Made by a program: the position numbers and the translations under genes. This document shows, piece by piece, positions 27,810 to 36,781 of a stretch of DNA of 64,000 nucleotides; positions within the stretch are counted from its first letter, which is position 1; every line of letters starts with the position of its first letter. This DNA is from Delta-02 sp964513565 (GTDB lineage Bacteria > Desulfobacterota > Syntrophorhabdia > Syntrophorhabdales > Syntrophorhabdaceae): NCBI GenBank assembly GCA_964513565.1, contig CAZENE010000001.1, forward strand, positions 124,001 to 188,000, written 5' to 3'. A model generated the notes under the pieces. That model did no database searches. It saw nothing but the letters and a program-made list of their open reading frames with translations, and was not told the origin of the DNA.

Positions 27810-28601
27810 ATGAGATCACGCCACAGCCTGTTCTTTCTTGCCCTGTCGCTGATTATTTTCCTTGTTATTCCCGGCCTAAACCATGCCTCCTTCGATCCTG
27901 CCTACCAGGAGGGTTTCAACCTCCTTAAAGCCTATCTCCAGGAACAAGGGTTTGGCCCCGAGGAATTAAAAAATATCTTTTCGGACGAACGTTTTCAGAT
28001 ATACCCCCACATCGTGGGACGGTCCGGCAAGGGGATAAATTACCTGAGCAAGAAATTTGGCCTTCTCTCGAAGAATTCGATCAAAAGGGGCAGGGGCGTT
28101 CTCGCGCGATACAGCGACTCACTAAAAAAAGTTGAGCAAATTTATGGGGTCCAGAAAGAGATCATTGTTGCCATACTCAGGGTCGAGACAAATTTCGGGT
28201 CTGCGACCGGGAAATATCCCGTATTGAACAGCCTGACAACGCTGGCGGTAATCGAAAACCGACGGTCGGAGTGGGCCCGTAAAGAAATCGCCGAGCTGTT
28301 GTCAATCTGTAATGCCCGGCAAAGGGACCCTTTTACCATAAGGGGTTCTTGGGCAGGCGCATTCGGGATATCTCAATTTATCCCTTCGTCATATGTGAAT
28401 TATGCAGTGGACGGCGACGGGGATGGTGCGGTAGATCTCCTCACAATGCCGGATGCGCTTGCAAGTGTCGCCAACTACTTGAAATCGCACGGATGGGCAA
28501 AGGGAGATCCTGAGGGAAAATGGCAGGCCATATACGCATACAATCACTGCGACAACTACGTCAGGGCCATCTTCACATACGCGAAGGCGCTCACGAAGTA
28601 G
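27810..28601 (+). CDS. Lytic murein transglycosylase B-like
   Basis: 263 residues from ATG 27810 (AAAGGGAT upstream); an ATG at 27780 would add ten residues. The signal peptide MRSRHSLFFLALSLIIFLVI targets it to the periplasm. The catalytic glutamate lies in ILRVETNFGSATGKYPV, with the MltB signatures GAFGISQFIPSSY, DGDGDGAVDLL and SVANYLKSHGW. It cleaves peptidoglycan to 1,6-anhydro-muropeptides. No lipobox was seen. It is probably cotranscribed with the SYLF gene; a strong terminator follows. Confidence 0.9.
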   Translation: MRSRHSLFFLALSLIIFLVIPGLNHASFDPAYQEGFNLLKAYLQEQGFGPEELKNIFSDERFQIYPHIVGRSGKGINYLSKKFGLLSKNSIKRGRGVLARYSDSLKKVEQIYGVQKEIIVAILRVETNFGSATGKYPVLNSLTTLAVIENRRSEWARKEIAELLSICNARQRDPFTIRGSWAGAFGISQFIPSSYVNYAVDGDGDGAVDLLTMPDALASVANYLKSHGWAKGDPEGKWQAIYAYNHCDNYVRAIFTYAKALTK

Positions 28602-28614
28602 AAAAACATCTCCT

Positions 28615-28672
28615 CTCTCGCCCGATTCGCTGGAAGCTCGTGAAGCGGCGAGCGGGCGAGAGTGAATTTTTT
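28615..28672 (+). terminator. Rho-independent terminator after the MltB-like gene
   Basis: CTCTCGCCCG (28615-28624) pairs perfectly with CGGGCGAGAG (28653-28662); inner CGC/GCG pairs extend it, and a run of six T follows at 28667-28672. Confidence 0.85.
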
Positions 28673-28689
28673 ATAAACGTTCGAGAATC

Positions 28690-29475
28690 ATGCTACATAA
28701 TTTGATGGAACCGCTGATCGATACACATTGCCACCTCAACGACCCGTCATTCAACGATATGATCGACGATGTCCTCGAGCGTGCGCGGCAAAGAGGCGTC
28801 TTGGGGTGCGTTGTCCCTTCCTATGACCGGGAGTCATTCGCTAGGACGCTCGAACTGGCCGAATTCTACCCGGAGACGATCTTCCCCGCTTTCGGGGTGC
28901 ATCCGTGGTATCTCGACGAGAAAGCGCTTCAGGAACTCGGGCATTATCTGAAAATGGCGGAAACGGTGTGCCTCGGCGAGGTGGGCCTCGATCTTTCACC
29001 GGGAATGCCGTCCCAGGTTATCCAGGAATCTTTTTTCGCGGCACAACTCAGGATGGCGGCAGACCATTCCCTGCCGGTTGCAGTACATTGCAGGAAAGCG
29101 CATGACCGGGTGTATGATATGCTGAAGGCATATCAGGGCCGCATAGATATCATTATGCATTCTTTTTCAGGCAGCGTCGAAGTAATGAACCGCTTTATTG
29201 ACCTCGGATGTTATATTGCTTTTTCGGGGTCCGTCACCCGCGCGACAGCTAAGAAATACCATAGATGTGCTGCTTCGGTACCTTTGGACCATCTGCTCGT
29301 TGAAACGGACGCACCTTCTATCGCGACGGAATCGACGATCGCTTCCCGGGTCCAGCCTGCCCATACCGCCGAGGTCGCCGCGAAGATCGCCGATATACGG
29401 GGGATGCCCTACGCTGACATCTGCCGCCATTCCACCTTAAATGCTCGACGCGTCTTCGGAGGTAGAATAAGGTGA
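28690..29475 (+). CDS. TatD-family metal-dependent hydrolase/DNase
   Basis: 261 residues. TIM-barrel amidohydrolase with LIDTHCHLND (metal ligands), LGEVGLD, VAVHCRKAHD, MHSFSG and LVETDAPSI. TatD enzymes are 3'-5' exonucleases or D-aminoacyl-tRNA-type hydrolases. The family usually starts right at the IDTH block, so ATG 28705 is an alternative start. Its stop overlaps the region of the next gene start, suggesting coupling with the TcdA-like gene. Confidence 0.9.
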   Translation: MLHNLMEPLIDTHCHLNDPSFNDMIDDVLERARQRGVLGCVVPSYDRESFARTLELAEFYPETIFPAFGVHPWYLDEKALQELGHYLKMAETVCLGEVGLDLSPGMPSQVIQESFFAAQLRMAADHSLPVAVHCRKAHDRVYDMLKAYQGRIDIIMHSFSGSVEVMNRFIDLGCYIAFSGSVTRATAKKYHRCAASVPLDHLLVETDAPSIATESTIASRVQPAHTAEVAAKIADIRGMPYADICRHSTLNARRVFGGRIR

Positions 29476-29477
29476 TC

Positions 29478-30233
29478 ATGCCTGAAGAGTATTTTTCCCG
29501 GAGCATTATGATGTATGGCCGGAATGGCTTTGAGCTCCTTCAGAAAAGCTCCGTTATCGTTATTGGAATGGGAGGGGTCGGCTCCTATGCAGCCGAGGCT
29601 CTGTGCCGGGCAGGCTTGGCAAAACTACGGATCATAGATTGCGACGTTATCAAGCCGACGGACGTAAACCGGCAGGTAATCGCATTGTCGACGAACACGG
29701 GAGTGCGAAAGACAGAGGCGGCCGCAGCCCGCCTCGCACGGATAAATCCGGCCGTCCGTCTAGATGTTCGTCACGCCTTCTTCCATGAAGATACGGCGGA
29801 CGAGCTTCTCGAAGGCGGAAGCGATTTTCTTATCGATGCTATTGACAGCATGAACCCCAAAGCGGAGCTGATAGGCCAGTGCGTCAGGCGCTCATTGCCG
29901 GTCATTTCGGCGCTGGGCGCCGGGGGCAAGACCGACCCCATGAAAGTGCGTATCGATAGCCTGAAAAATACAGAGGTATGCCCTCTGGCAAGGACGCTCA
30001 GGCGTTACTTGCGAGGCCGGGGGATAACGCTCGATATTCCCGTCGTATATTCGAAAGAGAAACCCGTTGGCTCCCATCCCGATGGTCCTCCAACTGTTTT
30101 GGAAACATCCGGGACCTACGTTCGGGGCAGGTCACGGCAATCATTGCCGAGCCTTCCTACCCTCCCTGCGATCTTTGGCCTTATCGCGGCAAATTACGTC
30201 ATTCTCGAGCTGCTGAAGTCAGCGCGAGAATGA
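29478..30233 (+). CDS. tcdA: tRNA threonylcarbamoyladenosine dehydratase (TcdA/CsdL-like)
   Basis: 251 residues from ATG 29478; AAGGTG lies just upstream. E1-like fold with the nucleotide motif VIGMGGVGSYAAEALCRAG, DCDVIKPTDVNRQ, ALSTNTGVRKTE, FLIDAIDSMNPK and ALGAGGKTDP. It makes cyclic t6A37 in tRNA by ATP-dependent dehydration. A single C-terminal hydrophobic helix (AIFGLIAANYVILELL) is typical and may anchor it to the membrane. It follows tatD with almost no gap. Confidence 0.9.
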   Translation: MPEEYFSRSIMMYGRNGFELLQKSSVIVIGMGGVGSYAAEALCRAGLAKLRIIDCDVIKPTDVNRQVIALSTNTGVRKTEAAAARLARINPAVRLDVRHAFFHEDTADELLEGGSDFLIDAIDSMNPKAELIGQCVRRSLPVISALGAGGKTDPMKVRIDSLKNTEVCPLARTLRRYLRGRGITLDIPVVYSKEKPVGSHPDGPPTVLETSGTYVRGRSRQSLPSLPTLPAIFGLIAANYVILELLKSARE

Positions 30234-30261
30234 CGCTATCAATTTTCTACGGAACGCTGCT

Positions 30262-31839
30262 CTATCTCAACCTGAACCGTTGTATTTTACCGGTTGAACT
30301 CTTGGGCAATTCATCGACAAATTCGATCCAGCGGGGATATTTGAATTTGGCCTGCCTCTCGAGGACCCATTGCTTCAGCTCCTCCTTCAACGCGTCCGAC
30401 TTTTCGTAGCCGTCCCGCAGCCGCACAAAAGCCTTGGGTTTTGTCAGGCCTTTTTCATCAGGCACTCCAACGACGGCGCATTCGAAGACGGCCGGATGCT
30501 GGCTTAAAGTATTTTCTACTTCGAGAGGAGAAACCCAGATCCCGCCGACCTTCAGCATGTCATCGGCGCGTCCCGCGCACCAGTAGTAACCTTCGTCATC
30601 GACGTAATATTTGTCGCCGGTATTGACCCATTCACCCTGCATCGTGATCTTTGTCTTTTCGCGCTTGCGCCAGTATTGCTGGGCGGCGCTGTCTCCCTTG
30701 ACATGGAGCGTGCCGATCTCTCCCCGGGGCACTTCCTGGCCGCTCTCATCTACCAGTTTCAATTCGTATCCGGGAACCGGTTTTCCCGTTGAGCCGGGTT
30801 TAATGTCGCCCGGGCGGTTGCTCAGAAAGATATGGAGCATCTCGGTTGAGCCGATGCCGTCAATGATCTCGATCCCGAACCGTTTTTTCCATCGTTCGAA
30901 GATGTCGGTCGGCAGCGCTTCACCGGCAGACACGCATATCCGGACCGAAGATAATTCATGCTGTTCATTGGGACTGCTCGATCGTCCTTCTTCCTTATCT
31001 TTTTTAGCCTTATATTCGAGCATCTGGCCATATAATGTCGGGACGCCGAAAAATATGGTCGGCCTGAACTTCTCGAGATGTCTGAAAACACTCTCAGGTG
31101 TCGGGGCACCGACATTGAGCACGGCTGAAGCGCCGACCGACATCGGGAAATACATACCGTTGCCGAGTCCATACGAGAAGAAAAGGCGTGCCGCGGAAAA
31201 GACGATATCATCCTCGGTTATTCCCAGGACACCTTTCGCGAAGGATTCCGAGGTCACGACCATATCGTACTGAGAATGAATGGCACCTTTAGGGGAACCG
31301 GTGGACCCAGAGCTGTAAAGCCAGAAACCGACGTCATCCTTCGTTGTATATTCGCTCTTTACGACACTTGACGCATGGCGGTACTTCTGCTTGAAAGGGA
31401 TATGCGCTCCCTGCACCTCGGATATTACGATCAGGTCGCGAAGATACAAAAGGTCGCCTTTGATTTTTGCAAGCACGGGCAGCAATTGCTCGGATATGAC
31501 AAGGACCTTTGCCCGGGAGTCATTAAGATAATATTCATAGTCCTCGGGGGTGAGCATTGTGTTGACAGGTATGGGAACAGCTCCAATCTTGATGGCTCCC
31601 CAGAATACCGCGTAAAACTGCGGCACATCGAGCATGATCATCATAATGCGGTCATCCACGGTCATGCCCACTTCGCGAAAGGCGTTCGCGGTCTTGTTGG
31701 TCATCTTCTGGATGTCATTATAGGTATAGTTCCGGTATTCCGTGTACACTGCGATCTCGTGGCCCCGTCCTTGGCGGATGTTGCGGTCCACGAAATAATC
31801 GGCTGCATTAAAAAAATCGATGGGTAGTCCTGCTGTCAT
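30262..31839 (-). CDS. Benzoate-CoA ligase family enzyme (aryl-CoA ligase)
   Basis: 525 residues. ANL-superfamily adenylate-forming ligase: phosphate loop YSSGSTGSPKGA, GIGSTEMLHIFL (A5), NTGDKYYVDDEGYYW (A7), RADDMLKVGGIWVSP (hinge, A8) and a terminal KSSTGKIQRFRLR with the catalytic lysine. Overall pattern and length match benzoate/4-hydroxybenzoate-CoA ligases that activate aromatic acids for anaerobic ring reduction. A perfect AAGGAGG precedes ATG 31839, which lies only 29 bp after the phosphatase gene. It may therefore be the last gene of the rex-hydrogenase transcript. Substrate specificity was not verified. Confidence 0.88.
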   Translation of the reverse strand: MTAGLPIDFFNAADYFVDRNIRQGRGHEIAVYTEYRNYTYNDIQKMTNKTANAFREVGMTVDDRIMMIMLDVPQFYAVFWGAIKIGAVPIPVNTMLTPEDYEYYLNDSRAKVLVISEQLLPVLAKIKGDLLYLRDLIVISEVQGAHIPFKQKYRHASSVVKSEYTTKDDVGFWLYSSGSTGSPKGAIHSQYDMVVTSESFAKGVLGITEDDIVFSAARLFFSYGLGNGMYFPMSVGASAVLNVGAPTPESVFRHLEKFRPTIFFGVPTLYGQMLEYKAKKDKEEGRSSSPNEQHELSSVRICVSAGEALPTDIFERWKKRFGIEIIDGIGSTEMLHIFLSNRPGDIKPGSTGKPVPGYELKLVDESGQEVPRGEIGTLHVKGDSAAQQYWRKREKTKITMQGEWVNTGDKYYVDDEGYYWCAGRADDMLKVGGIWVSPLEVENTLSQHPAVFECAVVGVPDEKGLTKPKAFVRLRDGYEKSDALKEELKQWVLERQAKFKYPRWIEFVDELPKSSTGKIQRFRLR

Positions 31840-31868
31840 GATGCCTCCTTTTGATTACAATTCCCTTT

Positions 31869-33038
31869 TTATAAATATATGATATTCACGAGCTTCCCCA
31901 TTGCTTTGAGTTTCTCTGCGAGAAGTTTTACGATCACTTCCCGGGGGAAAACCCCCATTTGCCTGAAAACGATATGTGCATGACCCTGGTTGGTCGCGGT
32001 CCCGACAAGAAAATTGATCGTGTCCGCGGCATGAAAGAACCTGTACAGATCGGAGACCGATGAATCGGGCTCCAGTTTTTCACGCGACTCTCCCAGGATG
32101 TTGTAGACCTGGTTGAGCGTTATCGCGCCCTCTGTTGCGTAATCTATGCCTTTTATGTAATAAGATGGCGGTTTATGGTAGGCATTTGACATTGTCTTGA
32201 TCTCGATGGGCCGCCCGAGATGCCGGGCGACGATCTCCGAGGTTGAAGAGCCGCAGACTATTCTCATGCCCCGCATCTCCAAAAATTCCTTGACCACCTT
32301 TTCGTCGCTTGTTTTCCTCGCCGGCGGCCCGGTAAGGACATTGAGTATCTGGGCCTCACGGCAAAGGAGCAGGCTGCATGTCGTATCATCGCCATACGTG
32401 GTTCCCGAGATGTCCCGCACGTTGCCGACGATCTTCCGGGGAATGTCCCGTATCCGCGTACCCTGGGCCAAAAGGCCGTTGATAAAATCGCAGGCCCCCT
32501 CAATGCCCCATCCCATACGGTATTGCTGGCCAAGGCCCGCTTGGCTGACCCCATCGCTTACCATCACGATACCGTCGCCGTACTCTAGTATGCAGTTTAC
32601 CTCGCCGACCATTTCAAGACCCATCGGGAAGACCCTCTGTTTTGGGAGATACGCGGCGAGCCTGTTGTTGATAAGGATGGGAGAGGGGATCTCGTAAGAC
32701 ATTACCGTGGCGTGCCCGCTTACAAGGATGCGGCAGACGGAGAAGGCCGAAAAAGGTATATTTGTCGTCCGGGCGGCATGCATGGTGTCTACCAACTTGT
32801 GGCAGGCTTCACGCAGGGTAAAACCCACGCGCAAAAGCTCCATCAGCCGGGAGGCGCACATTACCGCCGCGACATGCGCCTTTATGCCGGTGCCTATGCC
32901 GTCCGCCACGACGATTGTTGTCGCTTCGGCCGTGCGTTCGGTTATGATATAGTCCCCGCATATCCCGCCCGGCTTTTTCGCCGCTTGCGAATTTACCGTC
33001 TCTATATATTTTCTCGGCTCATCAGGGGTTGTTTTCAT
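31869..33038 (-). CDS. SpoIIE/PP2C-type serine/threonine phosphatase
   Basis: 389 residues. The PP2C-like core carries metal-binding aspartates in TTIVVADGIGTGIKAHVA, DGIVMVSDGVSQAG and TTYGDDTTCSLLL. A C-terminal extension of about 130 residues (from SDEKVVKEFLEMRGMRIVCG) has no identified domain. It overlaps the end of the upstream sensor gene by 17 bp, so the two proteins are made together. The likely role is to turn H2 or redox sensing by HydS1 into dephosphorylation of an anti-sigma-factor antagonist or similar target; the target is unknown. Such phosphatases are known next to sensory [FeFe] hydrogenases. Confidence 0.85.
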   Translation of the reverse strand: MKTTPDEPRKYIETVNSQAAKKPGGICGDYIITERTAEATTIVVADGIGTGIKAHVAAVMCASRLMELLRVGFTLREACHKLVDTMHAARTTNIPFSAFSVCRILVSGHATVMSYEIPSPILINNRLAAYLPKQRVFPMGLEMVGEVNCILEYGDGIVMVSDGVSQAGLGQQYRMGWGIEGACDFINGLLAQGTRIRDIPRKIVGNVRDISGTTYGDDTTCSLLLCREAQILNVLTGPPARKTSDEKVVKEFLEMRGMRIVCGSSTSEIVARHLGRPIEIKTMSNAYHKPPSYYIKGIDYATEGAITLNQVYNILGESREKLEPDSSVSDLYRFFHAADTINFLVGTATNQGHAHIVFRQMGVFPREVIVKLLAEKLKAMGKLVNIIYL

Positions 33039-34758
33039 CGCCCTCGCTCAGGCTCATAAGTTTTCTAACCAGCTCCTCGCCCCGGGCGGTGCTTTCCCCG
33101 AGGAACTGTGCGATCCTCTGCGCCATTTTTATCTGATGTTCAAGAAGTTCGTGTGCCTGCTCGACCGTCTGGGAACGTATCTCTTTCAGTTTTGTTTCGT
33201 GTTCCCGCTGGCTCGTTATGTTGATAAAAATGCCGACGATCTGTTTTTCTTCGGTAAGCATGTACAGCAGTTCCCGGCACAGGAGATTGTAGGGACGGTG
33301 AAAGACGGTGATATCGAGGTTCTGGGCCTGACCGGATATCAGCTTCTCAAAAGGGGCAGGGTCCATAAGGTACGAGATATGACGCCCCAGTACCACATCG
33401 CTGCACGAAAAGAATTTTTTAAATGCGGGATTCATTCCGAGGATATTGAGCTCGTCGTCAAGCATGATGACGCCGTTCGGTGTTGTTCCGAATATCTGGT
33501 CGGTTCGTCTCTCCGCGAGCCGGCGCATGTACGGGATGCACATCTCCGGTTCGGCCATCCCGAGCGCGACGGCGATCGCTTTCTCCCGGCAGCTGTCGTA
33601 TCCGCATGCCCCGCAGTTGAGCTGCTGCTCGGGATCCTGCTTGCCTGTCTGGGCGAGTATCTTTTGAATATCCTCCTCGGTCACGTCGAGAGGGGAAGGA
33701 CCGCTGTCCGCCCTGTCGAACCGGGCCGTGAATAATGCGCCGTCCGCCGGTTCGGGCGTAATGGCAGTCGAAAGGATCCCGCTGTTATATTCAATAAGAT
33801 CTCGTCTGCGTTCGAAAAGGTTCTTCCCGGGGTCAACTCCGGGCCCGTTGATGCACCCCTGGCTGCAAAAAAGAGGCTCGATTATCGCGTGTTCGGAGCC
33901 TTCCTCGATACCATCGAGAAGTTCACGCACCCCTTGAAAGCTGTCTACCTTGAGGAGTTTCAGGTTAAGGCCGTCATCGTCAAGCCCTGCCGTCTTAATG
34001 AGGCCGCCCGGTAGTGGGTACAGTTGTGCTTCATGGATCGGTTTCTCATCGAAGTTGCTTTCCTCGCACATAGACAGGTCGATGCCTTTCTGGGCGAGCC
34101 ACTGATTGAGCTCTTTGAACGTAAGCACGCAGTCGATTATCCCGGCAACTTCCGGGCGGACAATCTCCGATTTCTTCGCTACACAGGGCCCTACAAAAAT
34201 GATTTTGATATCCTGCCCGAGTTTCTTCCTCAGAAGCTGTCCGTGGGCGGCCATCGGGGAGACAAGGGGCAAAAGATGCTTGATGAGCTGTGGCTGGTAT
34301 TTCTCGATATAATTCACCAGAGCCGGGCAGGCGGTTGCTATGTGCGGTCCGCCTTCGGTCTTCTCTTCGGCGATACGCCTCGAATGGAGGGATATCTGAT
34401 AGGCACCGTGGGACGTCTGCCCCACATACCGAAAGCCGAGGGCGCGCAAAGCGGATGGCAGCCTCGAGAGCTGCCACTTATTAAAGACCGCGGCAAAAGA
34501 AGGCGCGACGCTTGCCGCTACAAAATGACCTTCATCGATCAGGCGTTTCGCAATATCGAGATCATTTCTGAATGTCTTTGCCTGCTGGGGGCATTCACGA
34601 ATGCAGGTACCGCAGGAGATGCATCGTTTTTCATCGACATATGCCTGGCCATCCCGCATGCGGATCGCCTTTACAGGACATGCCCTCAGGCATCTGTAGC
34701 AATCGCGGCACCGGGCGGTCAGAGTAAAGACGATCTGCGGTTTCGATCTATCAAACAT
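33022..34758 (-). CDS. Sensory-type [FeFe] hydrogenase with PAS domain (HydS-like)
   Basis: 578 residues. Two N-terminal [4Fe-4S] ferredoxin motifs (CRDCYRCLRACP, CISCGTCIRECP). The H-cluster domain has divergent motifs: L1 TACPALV near 141 (proton-transfer Cys replaced by Ala, cluster-ligand Cys kept), L2 GPCVAKKSE near 189 and L3 EPLFCSQGCINGPG near 294. Then a [4Fe-4S] domain (NCGACGYDSC near 383), a PAS domain (about 425-530, TPNGVIMLDDELNILGMNP) and a coiled tail. This is the architecture of group C sensory hydrogenases, thought to report H2 through the PAS module. It sits between hydA and the phosphatase gene. Confidence 0.88.
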   Translation of the reverse strand: MFDRSKPQIVFTLTARCRDCYRCLRACPVKAIRMRDGQAYVDEKRCISCGTCIRECPQQAKTFRNDLDIAKRLIDEGHFVAASVAPSFAAVFNKWQLSRLPSALRALGFRYVGQTSHGAYQISLHSRRIAEEKTEGGPHIATACPALVNYIEKYQPQLIKHLLPLVSPMAAHGQLLRKKLGQDIKIIFVGPCVAKKSEIVRPEVAGIIDCVLTFKELNQWLAQKGIDLSMCEESNFDEKPIHEAQLYPLPGGLIKTAGLDDDGLNLKLLKVDSFQGVRELLDGIEEGSEHAIIEPLFCSQGCINGPGVDPGKNLFERRRDLIEYNSGILSTAITPEPADGALFTARFDRADSGPSPLDVTEEDIQKILAQTGKQDPEQQLNCGACGYDSCREKAIAVALGMAEPEMCIPYMRRLAERRTDQIFGTTPNGVIMLDDELNILGMNPAFKKFFSCSDVVLGRHISYLMDPAPFEKLISGQAQNLDITVFHRPYNLLCRELLYMLTEEKQIVGIFINITSQREHETKLKEIRSQTVEQAHELLEHQIKMAQRIAQFLGESTARGEELVRKLMSLSEGDENNP

Positions 34759-34775
34759 TCTGTGTACCTCAATTC

Positions 34776-36779
34776 TTACGGGAGGTTCAATCCCTCGCGT
34801 TTAATGGCTTCTATCGCCATTTCTGTCGTGCATCCTTCAATGATCCTGTTGCCTACTTTTATTGTTGGCCCTTTATCACATTTCTCAAAGCAGAAGGATG
34901 CCTTAACATTGACCCTGTCGTCAAGGCCTTTAACATTGATGTGCTCAAGTATATCACGCAGGAGTTTCTGTGAGCCTTTCAAGAAACAGCTGGTGCCGAA
35001 ACACACGCTGATGTCGATGCTTTTGTCTGTCCCGCAGCTGATGTTCACGTCCTCATCGACGATGCGTTTACGTGAGGAATAGCTCGTATGGAGCAGTTCG
35101 TGGGCCTTGTGGCTGCCCACTTCGCCAAGGAACGTGTCGTACAGTTCGATAATGTACGGGTTGTCCTGTGATTTGTGCAGTTCGAGCATACGGTCGCTCT
35201 CGTAAAGCCCTTTTGTGCGCTGGCGTTTTACGATGGGGTCGGTGAACACGGGCTGGCCGGCCCCGCCGATGCACCCCCCCGGGCAGGCCATGACCTCAAC
35301 CAGATCATAATGGACCTTCCCCGATCGTATATTTTCGAGGACGCGCCGTGCATTGCCCAAGCCGCTTACCACGCCGAGCGTGAATTCTTTGCCGGCAACG
35401 GAAAGTTTTGCCTCACGAATGCCGTCTTCACCGCGTACCGATGTAAATTCGTAAGAATCGTGCTTTTGCCCCGTCAATTTCTCGCTGACGTACCGCAGGA
35501 CTGCTTCACTGACACCGCCCGAATTGCCGAAGATGACCCCGGCACCTGTTTTGAACCCGAAAGGCATGTGAAACGACTCCGGCCCGAGTTCTTTGAAATG
35601 TAGGCCCGTTTCCTCGATCATGCGTCCGAATTCCTGGGTTGTCAGGACATGGTCGACATCGCGCACACCATCGTTTTCAAACTCGGGCCTTTTTGCCTCG
35701 AACTTTTTCGCGGTGCAGGGCATTATGGATACAACGACAACATCTTCGCGTTTGACTTTCAGCTCGCTGGCGAGCATTTCTTTTGCCAGCGCCCCGAACA
35801 TTTGCTGAGGTGAGCGGCAGCTCGACAGGTGATTGACGAATTCGGGATAATACTGCTCGACGAATTTGACCCATGCCGGGCAGCAGGACGTGAACTGAGG
35901 GATCCGGTCGCCTGCCATTGCGCGTTTTATAAATTCGTTGCCTTCTTCCAGAACCGTGAGATCTGCGGTGAACGATGTATCATATATCTTGTCAAAGCCC
36001 ATGGCCCTTAGTGCCGCCGCGATTTGCCCCGTAGTTGTCGTTCCCGGCGGGAGCCCGAACATCTCGCCGATGGCAACCCTGACGGCAGGGGCCACCTGCG
36101 CCACCACAACCTTTGCCGGGTCATGAATGGACTTCCATACCTGGTCTACCTCGGATCTGGGCGTCAGGGCCCCGGTAGGGCAGATACGGGCGCACTGTCC
36201 GCAGTTGACGCATTCGACTTGGTCAAGAGCCTTTCCAAATGACGGTATGACGACGGTCTGGGCGCCCCTGTATGCGAAATCGATAGCGCCGACAGTTTGG
36301 ACCTCCGAGCATATCCGGACACAGTCACCGCACAGGACGCATTTGTTCGGGTCCCGGATAATTGACGGCGAGGAATCGTCGACCGGCATCTCTTTGAGCT
36401 GGCTTTTGAACCGGACCTTGGTTATCCCGAGGCGCTTCGCAAGGGCCTGGAGTTGGCAGGTTGTGCTTTTCTGGCACGTTGGGCAATTCTGACTGTGGTT
36501 GGCGAGCAGGAGCTCGACGATGATCTTGCGCATCTTGCGTATCTCGCCGGTATTGGTGCTTACCTTCATTTCGGGCGACGGCGGGGTTGAGCATGCGGGG
36601 ACAAGTCCCATGCCGTCGACCTGCACCATGCACAGTCGGCATGCACCGTAGATGCTTAGTTCCGAATGGTAGCAGAAGGTCGGCAGGTCGATCCGAGCCT
36701 TGCGAATGAGTTCGAGGAGATTCTGCTCATTCTCGATCGGGATCTCTTTGTTATCTATATATACGAAAGAACCGTTCAT
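34776..36779 (-). CDS. hydA: [FeFe]-hydrogenase catalytic subunit HydA with C-terminal [2Fe-2S] domain
   Basis: 667 residues from ATG 36779, seven bases after GGAGAG; a GTG two codons earlier is less likely. Domains: plant-type [2Fe-2S], His-ligated [4Fe-4S] (NHSQNCPTCQKSTTC), two ferredoxin clusters, H-cluster domain with L1 TSCCPAWVKF (near 296), L2 MPCTAKKFE (near 352) and L3 EVMACPGGCIGGAGQ (near 495), small-subunit-like tail, and a thioredoxin-fold [2Fe-2S] domain (CFGTSCFLKG...CFEKCDKGP). With hydB and hydC it forms the electron-bifurcating type that couples NADH plus reduced ferredoxin to H2. The start follows the hydB stop at once. Confidence 0.96.
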   Translation of the reverse strand: MNGSFVYIDNKEIPIENEQNLLELIRKARIDLPTFCYHSELSIYGACRLCMVQVDGMGLVPACSTPPSPEMKVSTNTGEIRKMRKIIVELLLANHSQNCPTCQKSTTCQLQALAKRLGITKVRFKSQLKEMPVDDSSPSIIRDPNKCVLCGDCVRICSEVQTVGAIDFAYRGAQTVVIPSFGKALDQVECVNCGQCARICPTGALTPRSEVDQVWKSIHDPAKVVVAQVAPAVRVAIGEMFGLPPGTTTTGQIAAALRAMGFDKIYDTSFTADLTVLEEGNEFIKRAMAGDRIPQFTSCCPAWVKFVEQYYPEFVNHLSSCRSPQQMFGALAKEMLASELKVKREDVVVVSIMPCTAKKFEAKRPEFENDGVRDVDHVLTTQEFGRMIEETGLHFKELGPESFHMPFGFKTGAGVIFGNSGGVSEAVLRYVSEKLTGQKHDSYEFTSVRGEDGIREAKLSVAGKEFTLGVVSGLGNARRVLENIRSGKVHYDLVEVMACPGGCIGGAGQPVFTDPIVKRQRTKGLYESDRMLELHKSQDNPYIIELYDTFLGEVGSHKAHELLHTSYSSRKRIVDEDVNISCGTDKSIDISVCFGTSCFLKGSQKLLRDILEHINVKGLDDRVNVKASFCFEKCDKGPTIKVGNRIIEGCTTEMAIEAIKREGLNLP

Positions 36780-36781
36780 GA

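Noticed and set aside
34024..35082. Long plus-strand open frame of 352 codons
   Set aside because: Antisense to hydS1 and hydA, both with clear cluster motifs.
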